A stretch of 64,000 bases of DNA from Paucibacter sp. PLA-PC-4 (GTDB lineage Bacteria > Pseudomonadota > Gammaproteobacteria > Burkholderiales > Burkholderiaceae_C): contig NZ_JAPFGP010000007.1 in the NCBI RefSeq assembly GCF_026241155.1, forward strand, positions 124,001 to 188,000. The letters run 5' to 3'. Positions 58,901 to 64,000 of this stretch are shown here, piece after piece (position 1 is the first letter of the stretch; each line of letters starts with the position of its first letter). A program made the position numbers and the translations under genes. A model generated the notes under the pieces. That model made no database searches. It was not told the origin of the DNA and saw nothing but the letters and a program-made list of their open reading frames with translations.

Positions 58901-59247
58901 GCAAGGTGGTCAGCCGGAACTCCAGCTTCGCCCCCTTCGTCAACAGCTTCGATCTGCGCCTGAGCCAGGAAGTCCCCGGCTTCTTCAACAAGCACAAGGG
59001 CGTGGTCGCGTTCGACATCCTGAACTTCGGCAACCTGCTGAACAAGCGTTGGGGTCGGACCAACGAGATGACCTTCCTCGGCGGCGGTGGCTCGACCCGC
59101 AGCCTGGTCAACTTCGCCGGCATCCAGGACGGCAAGTATGTCTACAACACACTGCCGACTTCGGATGATCGCTACAACTACGGTACGCGTCAGGCAAAGG
59201 GTGAATCTCAATGGGCTGTCCAAATCACTGCTCGTTACGAGTTCTGA
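55957..59247 (+). CDS. TonB-dependent receptor, Oar-like, with carboxypeptidase-regulatory domain
   Basis: An outer-membrane protein of 1096 residues. The signal peptide (TALSAAVAIVAAAPVMA) precedes a CarboxypepD-regulatory domain (SGRVTGTDGKAVAGANVSVLHRES) at about 30-110. A plug domain has AITIDGVRTNDTFGLESNNLPT and SNYDVTQQGYTGANINAVTKSGTN. The remaining 850 residues form the barrel, ending in the aromatic QITARYEF. This fits the Oar subgroup rather than classic siderophore receptors. The ATG at 55957 has GAGGAG upstream. The ligand is unknown. Confidence 0.9.
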   Translation: MSSNRWSFTRTALSAAVAIVAAAPVMAQNTTAAVSGRVTGTDGKAVAGANVSVLHRESGSVNNLVTDAEGRYSVRGLRVGGPYTITVVKGGDKDVRDGVYLALAETLALDVRLGASQLETVVLTGSSAGVGRYNAGASGAGTNLGRQELDAYASIQRNLQDYARTDPRLSQTDKERGEITALGQNTRFNAITIDGVRTNDTFGLESNNLPTAKQPISIDAIQSVQVNVSNYDVTQQGYTGANINAVTKSGTNEFKGSVYYVYRDDSLSGDRVQDRDRGTYSRPAPFTEDTKGFTLGGPIIKDKLFFFGSYEELRSTRSAPAFGPVGSAQTNVGITPAQIAAAQQAFQSKYNINAGGSEVPTGSELLVKDYLLKLDWNISDNHRANFRYSKTEQGEPIFPDITATNLSLNSHWYNQGKTVETMVGQWFADWTPNFSTELKLSKRDYDSVPQNNSNLPSVALVFTGPSPVATTGDRTLYIGTELSRHFNVLKTETTDAYFAGNLVLDDHEIKVGGDYSKNDVYNAFLQNTKGSYTFRSANPVQDFLDGKISSYSLQVPLAGKTIEDGVAVWSLKNLGLFLQDTWTVNDKLTLGLGVRVDKADIGDRPIHNPKVQTVFGYDNSRTVDGQDLVQPRFSFNYALDAKDKKKSQIRGGFGLFQGAAASVWLSNPFSNTGMATANYTCSTTTVPNCDGYGVAFSADPNNQPVFTGSVPAANVDILAPGLKQPSVWKLNLAYDAELPWYGLVAGAEWVHTKTKDGIYYQHLNLGAPTRTGPDGRQMFYNTNGLSTNCWTGGNNVVSTCGAQTKFNRDRTFNNVLLAERTSKGGGDAVTLSLAQQNRGWGWAAAYTRTNAKEVSPLTSSTSNSNFNGRAVFNPNEDVSANSAYLVKDRVNLAVNWSKAFVGSYKTTVGLFYEGRKGKPYSWTFKNDMNGDGVSGNDLMYIPTAPGSGEVLFYGATPEARAANEARFWEMVNANPDLSGSRGKVVSRNSSFAPFVNSFDLRLSQEVPGFFNKHKGVVAFDILNFGNLLNKRWGRTNEMTFLGGGGSTRSLVNFAGIQDGKYVYNTLPTSDDRYNYGTRQAKGESQWAVQITARYEF

Positions 59248-59277
59248 TTTGAACCAAGCCGGCGCCTGAGCGCCCTC

Positions 59278-59316
59278 AAAAACCGCCGCATGACTCGCTC
59301 ATGCGGCGGTTTTTTC
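59278..59316. terminator. Bidirectional terminator between the TonB receptor and LytTR genes
   Basis: AACCGCCGCATGA, loop CTCGC, TCATGCGGCGGTT: a perfect 13-bp stem followed by TTTTT on the plus strand and flanked by AAA on the other side. It serves the receptor gene and, being symmetrical, probably the convergent LytTR gene. Confidence 0.92.
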
Positions 59317-59330
59317 ATTGGGCGCCGAGG

Positions 59331-60188
59331 TCACAGCCCCTTGAATAGATGCGCAAACATGCGGCTGACCGCCAGCCGCTCCGGCCGCTCGCGCAGGTGC
59401 AGGCTTAGTTTGCCGGCCTCGTCGCGCACCGCGCGAGTGATCGCGTCGGCGCGCACCACGACGCTGCGATGGACCTGCCAGAACTGTTGCGCGTCGAGCT
59501 GGGGCAGCAGCTCGCGCAGCGAGGCGCGCACCAGATGCTCCTTGTCGGTGGTGATGACGCGCACATACTTGTCGGCGGCCTCGAAATAGATAACGTCGCT
59601 GACCGGCACCATATGGATGGTCTGACCGACGCTGACCTGCAGTAGGCGCAGCGGCTTTGCCGAAGCGGCCGGCAGACCCAGGGCCTCGGGCACGCCGGGT
59701 GCTGCCAACAACTGACGCAGCTGGGCCACGGCATCCATGGCGCCGCTGTCGGCGGGACGCTGTTGTACCGATGACGCGGCCTCGCGTTGCTGCAGGGCCG
59801 TCTGCAGGCGGGCACAGGTCTGCGCCAGGCGCTCGCGTTGAACCGGCTTCAACACATAGTCCACCGCGGCTTGCTCGAAGGCCTTTAGCGCGTACTGGTC
59901 GTAGGCGGTCACGAAGATCAGCAGCGGGAAGGGTGGGTCGCCTTCTTGGCCGTCGGGCCAGTCCTCGGCCAGGGCCTGCGCCACTTCGAGCCCCGTCATA
60001 CCGGGCATGCGGATGTCCAGGAACAGCACCTGGGGACGCAGCCGCAGCGCGCCCTCCAGCGCGGCCTCGCCATGGGCGGCCATCCCAATAATCTGCAGTT
60101 CCGGCCACAGCTCGGCCAGGTCGGCGCGCAGGCTTTCGGCCAGCAGCAGTTCGTCTTCGGCAATCAGTGCGGTGCAGGCGGTGTTCAT
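59331..60188 (-). CDS. LytTR-family response regulator
   Basis: A 285-residue regulator. The receiver domain has the acidic pair in IAEDELLLAESL, the phosphoacceptor Asp58 in VLFLDIRMPGMTGLE and the Lys in YVLKPV. The C-terminal LytTR DNA-binding domain has VIYFEAADKYVRVITTDKEHLVR and FWQVHRSVVVRADAI. The gene start overlaps the stop of the sensor kinase by 4 bp. Targets are unknown; the adjacent receptor gene is a candidate. Confidence 0.93.
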   Translation of the reverse strand: MNTACTALIAEDELLLAESLRADLAELWPELQIIGMAAHGEAALEGALRLRPQVLFLDIRMPGMTGLEVAQALAEDWPDGQEGDPPFPLLIFVTAYDQYALKAFEQAAVDYVLKPVQRERLAQTCARLQTALQQREAASSVQQRPADSGAMDAVAQLRQLLAAPGVPEALGLPAASAKPLRLLQVSVGQTIHMVPVSDVIYFEAADKYVRVITTDKEHLVRASLRELLPQLDAQQFWQVHRSVVVRADAITRAVRDEAGKLSLHLRERPERLAVSRMFAHLFKGL

Positions 60189-61303
60189 GACTTGGCTTCG
60201 GTGAGGGGCAGGGTGATGCTGACCAGGGTGCCGCCGCGAGCATCGTCAGCCGGCTCGATGCGCAACGCAGCGGCGCTGCCGTACTGGGTCGCCAGCCGGG
60301 CACGCACCTGCTCGAGGCCAAAGCCGGTGCCCGTCGATGCGCTCGCTTGACCCAAGCCGGCGCCGGTGTCCCGCACCCGCAGCAAGAGCTGACCCCGATC
60401 GCCTTTTGCCGCGCTGATGAGCAGCTCGCCGCCCTCGACATGGGGCTCCAGCCCGTGCTGGATGGCGTTCTCGACCAGGGGCTGCAGTAGCAGCGGCGGG
60501 ATGGGCAGCCCCGCCAGCTCATCCGGCAGAATCAGCTGCGGCCTCAGCCGATCGCCCATGCGCACTTGCATCAGCGCCAGATAGTCGGCCAGCCGGGCGA
60601 ACTCCTCGCGCAGCGGATGGGCGCCGCTACGCGAGGCGTTCAAAGTGGCGCGCAAAAAGGCGATCAGCTGGTCCAACATGGCCTGGGCACGCGGTGCATC
60701 CAGCGCGATCAGCACGCGCAGATTGGCCAGGGTATTGAAAAGCATGTGCGGCTCCAGCTGCGACTCCAGCAGACGCAGCTGCATCTCGGCGGCCTGGCGG
60801 CGAGCCTGCTCGGCCTCGACTTGGCTGGCATGGAGGCGGCCGCGCGCGTAGAAGAAACCGGTGGCTACGATGGAGGCCAGCAGCGAGACAAGCAGCAGGC
60901 CGGCGATCTCGCGCCAATGGCTGTTCCACAGGCTGCGTGTGCGGTAGCCCAGGATCTGGTCTGCAAGCCCACTGCCCAGGCTGTACGCCAGCGGCACACT
61001 GAGCGCCACGCAGACCAGCATCACTGGCCAGCCGGGCCAGTCGTGCCGATGCGCCTCGCAGCCAGGCCGCAGCCGCCGCATCACGGCCGCGCTGAGGGCG
61101 CGCGAAGCATCGATCAGCGCCCAGCACATCAGGCCTATCGTGACCGAGTACACGAGGCTGGCCAGCAGCTTGTTGCGCGTGAAGCCGTAGACGATCAGGC
61201 CGATGCCGCATGAAAACACGGTGGTGACCCCGGCCATGCGCAAGGGGTAGGGCAGGCGGCTTGAGAGCCTGTGAATCGAGGGGAGCAGCGGCATGGTGGC
61301 CAT
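60185..61303 (-). CDS. LytS/YehU-type sensor histidine kinase
   Basis: A membrane kinase of 372 residues with four N-terminal helices (VTTVFSCGIGLIVYGF, LVYSVTIGLMCWALI, WPVMLVCVALSVPLAYSL, IAGLLLVSLLASIVATGFFY). The His_kinase domain has the phosphoacceptor in SQLEPHMLFNTLANL, then PPLLLQPLVENAIQHGLEPH (N box), VRDTGAGLG and GTGFGLEQVRARL. The start is uncertain: ATGs at 61351, 61327, 61303 and 61294 are in frame and none has a clear ribosome binding site. It is coupled to the LytTR regulator and divergent from the amidohydrolase. Confidence 0.88.
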   Translation of the reverse strand: MATMPLLPSIHRLSSRLPYPLRMAGVTTVFSCGIGLIVYGFTRNKLLASLVYSVTIGLMCWALIDASRALSAAVMRRLRPGCEAHRHDWPGWPVMLVCVALSVPLAYSLGSGLADQILGYRTRSLWNSHWREIAGLLLVSLLASIVATGFFYARGRLHASQVEAEQARRQAAEMQLRLLESQLEPHMLFNTLANLRVLIALDAPRAQAMLDQLIAFLRATLNASRSGAHPLREEFARLADYLALMQVRMGDRLRPQLILPDELAGLPIPPLLLQPLVENAIQHGLEPHVEGGELLISAAKGDRGQLLLRVRDTGAGLGQASASTGTGFGLEQVRARLATQYGSAAALRIEPADDARGGTLVSITLPLTEAKS

Positions 61304-61425
61304 TGTCGAGCAGGCGAGGCCGTTCATGGCCGGTGCTGCGACGACGCGCATGGACAGGGCGCGGGCCGCACCGGGCGAGCGCCAGTGGCAGGGCACCGCA
61401 CACACAATCCACGCACAATCCTGCC

Positions 61426-62259
61426 ATGCAAGCCTTTGTCCTGACCCCGCCCAGCGCCCCCGTCGTTCCACTGATCATCGACTCGCCGCACAGCGGCCAG
61501 CACTACCCGGTCGACTTCAGCAGCTGCCAGCCGCTGAGCGTCTTGCGCGAGGGCGAGGACGCCTTCGTTGAGCGACTCTACGAAGGCGCTCACAGCTTTG
61601 GCGCCACGTTGCTGGCCGCGCAGTTCCCGCGTGTCTATATCGACCCGAACCGGGGACTGGACGATATCGACCCGGCGATGCTGGATGCTGACTGGCCCGG
61701 CGCCGTCTCGGCCAGCCGCAAGACCGAGCTGGGTATCGGCCTGATCTGGCGCACCATGGGACAGGGCCGCGAGATCTATGACCGCCGCCTGACGGTGGCC
61801 GAGGTGCAGGCCCGCATCCGGGACTGTTACCGACCCTATCACCTGGCGCTGCGTCGTCTGCTCGACGATGCCTTGGCACGGCATGGCCGGCGCTGGCATT
61901 TGAATGTGCACTCGATGCCCGACGATTCCTATGCCCAGCTGGGCTTGCCGGACCGTCAACTGGCCGACTTCGTGCTGGGCAATCTGGACGGTGCGAGCAG
62001 TGACGCCGCGACCTTGCTGGTGTTAGCTGAGCCGCTGCGCGCAGCCGGCTATAGCGTGGCCTTCAACGAGCCTTTCAAGGGAGTGACCCTGATCCAGCGC
62101 TCCGGTAACCCGGCCGCGCACTGCCACTCGGTGCAGATCGAGATCAAGCGCTCGCTCTACATGGATGTGGCCAGCCATCAACCCAACGAAGGCTTTGCGC
62201 GTGCCCAGACTGCGATCCAAACCATGCTGGCGGCGCTGGCGCGGCACATCAGCGCATAA
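61426..62259 (+). CDS. hutG: N-formylglutamate amidohydrolase
   Basis: A 277-residue zinc hydrolase of the HutG/FGase family that splits N-formylglutamate to glutamate and formate in histidine breakdown. Landmarks are LIIDSPHSGQHYP, VYIDPNRGLDDID, LNVHSMPDD and FNEPFKGVTLIQRSG followed by QIEIKRSLYMD. The ATG at 61426 gives MQAFVLTPPSAPVV. No other hut genes are nearby, so the symbol rests on family only. The last 11 bp overlap the LysR gene, which is convergent. Confidence 0.85.
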   Translation: MQAFVLTPPSAPVVPLIIDSPHSGQHYPVDFSSCQPLSVLREGEDAFVERLYEGAHSFGATLLAAQFPRVYIDPNRGLDDIDPAMLDADWPGAVSASRKTELGIGLIWRTMGQGREIYDRRLTVAEVQARIRDCYRPYHLALRRLLDDALARHGRRWHLNVHSMPDDSYAQLGLPDRQLADFVLGNLDGASSDAATLLVLAEPLRAAGYSVAFNEPFKGVTLIQRSGNPAAHCHSVQIEIKRSLYMDVASHQPNEGFARAQTAIQTMLAALARHISA

Positions 62260-63187
62260 GCGGTATCTCGAGGGCCGGGTGCTCGCGCAGCGCCTCGCCC
62301 AGATAGTCGATGAACAGCCGCAGCGGCGCCGGCATCTGGCGGCGCTCGCGCCAGCAGGCGAAGAACTCGAGCGGCTCGGCCACGGCCTGGGCATCGTCTT
62401 CCGCCAAGAACAGCGGCAGCAGCAGGCCCCGGCGCAGAGGCTCCCTGGCGACGAAGCTGCCAAGCCGGGCGATGCCCATGCCGCCGATGGCCAGCGCGGC
62501 CAGAGCGTCGATGTCGTTGGACAGGCAGCCTATCTTCAGCTCGGGCACGATGCGCTCGCCCTCGCGCGTGATGAATGCCCAGGGCAACAGCCGGCCGTCC
62601 ACGGGCAGGCGAAAGCCCAGGCAGTCATGCTGCTGCAGCTGCTCTGGCCGCGTTGGCCGCCCGGCGCGCGCCAAGTAGTCGGGCGAGGCGCAGAACAGCA
62701 TCGGCGCGGTTGCGATGCGCCGCGCGATCAGCCCCGGCTCCAGCTGGGCCCGGAAGCGGATGCTGAGATCAAACTCCTCGCGCACATGGTCGACGCTGCG
62801 GTCGGCCAGCGTCAGTTCCAGGTGGATGCGCGGATGCGTGCGCGCAAAGGCAGGCAGCAGCGGCGCGATCAGGTGCCGGCCGAAGGCCACCGAGGCGGCG
62901 ATGCGCAGCCTCCCGCGCGGCTCGCCGCTGAACGCAGTGACATCGGCTCGCGCTTGCTCCAGCTGCGCCTGCAGATCGCGCACGCGCTCGAAATAGAGCT
63001 CGCCGGCCTCGGTCAGCGCCAGTGCCCGCGTGCTGCGGGTCAGCAGCCGCGTGCCCAACGAGGCCTCCAGCCTGGCGATGGCCTGGCCGGCCGAGGCCGG
63101 CGTGATGCCCAACTGCCGGGCGCTGGCGGCGATGCTGCCGGCCTCCACGGCCTTCACGAAGGCGGCAATACCGCTGAGGGTGTCCAT
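62249..63187 (-). CDS. LysR family transcriptional regulator
   Basis: A 312-residue regulator. The N-terminal helix-turn-helix is VKAVEAGSIAASARQLGITPASAGQAIARLEASLGTRLLTRS. The effector domain has GRLRIAASVAFGRHLIAPLL and ends near residue 290. The unusual ASAGQAI in the recognition helix replaces the common SAVSRQI type. It is divergent from the DUF2798 gene across 148 bp, its likely target, and overlaps the end of hutG. Confidence 0.93.
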   Translation of the reverse strand: MDTLSGIAAFVKAVEAGSIAASARQLGITPASAGQAIARLEASLGTRLLTRSTRALALTEAGELYFERVRDLQAQLEQARADVTAFSGEPRGRLRIAASVAFGRHLIAPLLPAFARTHPRIHLELTLADRSVDHVREEFDLSIRFRAQLEPGLIARRIATAPMLFCASPDYLARAGRPTRPEQLQQHDCLGFRLPVDGRLLPWAFITREGERIVPELKIGCLSNDIDALAALAIGGMGIARLGSFVAREPLRRGLLLPLFLAEDDAQAVAEPLEFFACWRERRQMPAPLRLFIDYLGEALREHPALEIPLMR

Positions 63188-63335
63188 GCGCCAGATTATG
63201 TTGGATTGTGGCGATTGGATTGAGTTGATTCGATGTTTTTGGCATCGAGTGAGGAGGGGGTAGACAGGCTTATCAGCCAGGCCCTGAGTGCCTACAGTGG
63301 CGTCTATCCCACTCCATCTTGCCCAGCAGACCGCT

Positions 63336-63599
63336 ATGAATCACCCCTCTTTGTCGCAAACCACGGCCGCACGCGGTCTGCCCAAGCGCTTCACGCCGGC
63401 CGTGTTCGCCTTCTATATGGCCGGCATCATGGCGATGTTGATGTGCCTGGTCATCGTCGGCGTCAACACCGGACTCGGCCCTGGCTATTTGAGCCGGGTG
63501 CTGGGCACTTACGCGCTGGCCTTTCCGGTGGCGTTTTGCTGCGTGATGCTGGTGCGTCCGCTGGTGCTGAGGCTGGTCGCCGCGACAGTATCCGACTGA
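63336..63599 (+). CDS. DUF2798 small membrane protein
   Basis: An 87-residue membrane protein with two helices (FAFYMAGIMAMLMCLVIVGVN and LGTYALAFPVAFCCVMLVRP), matching the DUF2798 pattern of two helices and a conserved W/P-containing loop only in part. The ATG at 63336 begins MNHPSLSQ. It is divergent from a LysR regulator that may control it. The function is unknown. Confidence 0.75.
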   Translation: MNHPSLSQTTAARGLPKRFTPAVFAFYMAGIMAMLMCLVIVGVNTGLGPGYLSRVLGTYALAFPVAFCCVMLVRPLVLRLVAATVSD

Positions 63600-63601
63600 G
63601 C

Positions 63602-64000
63602 TCAGCGGCGCTTCTTCGTACCACCGCCCAAGATGCTGCCCAGCACGCCGCGGATGATCTCTCGTCCGACAGTCGAGCCCATCGTACGCAGCGCCGACTT
63701 GGCGGCCGTCTCGGCCAGGCCCTCGCGGCGCCCGCCGCGCGGGCCGGTGGAGCCGAACAGCATGTCCTTGAGTCCGCCCATCAGGCCGCCGTCTTCGGCC
63801 GCGGGCGTCTGCCCGGCGGCCTTGCCCTGATTGGTGGTGTCATCGGCCATAGTCGCCTCGGTGCGGCCCTTGAGCTTCTCGTAGGCCGATTCGCGGTCCA
63901 CCAATTTTTCGTAGACGCCGGCCACCAGCGATCCTTTGATCAGCGCGGCGCGCTGTTCGGCCGTGATCGGCCCAATCTGGCTGCCCGGCGGCAGCACGAA
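63602..64000 (-). CDS. HerA-like helicase / DUF853 family ATPase, C-terminal part
   Basis: The last 132 codons of a gene whose 5' end lies beyond the window. The visible part has VLPPGSQIGPITAEQRAALI, LVAGVYEKLVDRESAYEKL, a low-complexity linker and a Gly-rich tail (REIIRGVLGSILGGGTKKRR). This matches the C-terminus of the DUF853/YjgR HerA-like ATPases, whose Walker motifs would lie upstream. It is convergent with the DUF2798 gene, 2 bp apart. Confidence 0.85.
   Translation of the reverse strand, partial: FVLPPGSQIGPITAEQRAALIKGSLVAGVYEKLVDRESAYEKLKGRTEATMADDTTNQGKAAGQTPAAEDGGLMGGLKDMLFGSTGPRGGRREGLAETAAKSALRTMGSTVGREIIRGVLGSILGGGTKKRR

Overview
This is a high-GC, densely packed chromosomal segment with no tRNA, rRNA, CRISPR array, insertion sequence or prophage gene that I could recognise. 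Gene order (rplI-dnaB, dnaX-ybaB-recR, argA-yggX, hslR-grpE-dnaK-dnaJ, rpoD next to dnaG), long housekeeping proteins that look betaproteobacterial, a tripartite tricarboxylate transporter and two PEP-CTERM proteins point to the Burkholderiales, most likely a Roseateles/Mitsuaria/Rubrivivax-like lineage. The genus is inference.

Layout. 1-2.9 kb: end of rplI with its terminator, replicative helicase dnaB, and a radical SAM gene whose start codon lies in a LexA box. 2.9-7.3 kb (minus): chaperone block hslR, grpE, dnaK, dnaJ, with sigma-32-type promoters before grpE and dnaK. 7.3-12.6 kb: two-component pair tctDE facing the tctCBA tricarboxylate uptake operon. 12.7-17.5 kb: large PEP-CTERM surface protein, ferrochelatase, and a cyclase-FHA protein. 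17.6-24.2 kb (minus): rpoD, dnaG and a GGDEF-EAL protein ending 10 bp before dnaG. 24.3-29.9 kb (minus): H-NS-like protein, iron-binding protein with a Fur-like dyad, yggX, argA, and a subtilase with autotransporter-type repeats but a PEP-CTERM tail. 30.1-40.7 kb: hrpA, two HDOD proteins (one with a degenerate kinase domain, one with an intact kinase domain plus GAF), a chemoreceptor with a sigma-28 promoter, and a SirB2-like membrane protein. 40.8-49 kb: PurM-like protein, dnaX-ybaB-recR-MAPEG, mltD-gloB divergent from a methyltransferase-rnhA pair. 49-55.4 kb: RND efflux adaptor and pump, Crp/Fnr regulator, cytidylate-type deaminase, two small unknown proteins. 56-64 kb: Oar-like TonB receptor, LytTR response regulator with its sensor kinase, N-formylglutamate amidohydrolase, LysR regulator, DUF2798 membrane protein, and the C-terminal end of a HerA-like ATPase.

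Most of the window is ordinary core genome. The parts worth a second look are regulatory sites (LexA box on a start codon, heat-shock promoters, DnaA-box sequences near dnaB and dnaK, a Fur-like dyad, a sigma-28 promoter), the kinase/pseudokinase HDOD pair, the PEP-CTERM autotransporter-like proteins, and the coupling of a c-di-GMP protein to dnaG. I did not find a clearly new multi-gene defence or mobile system.
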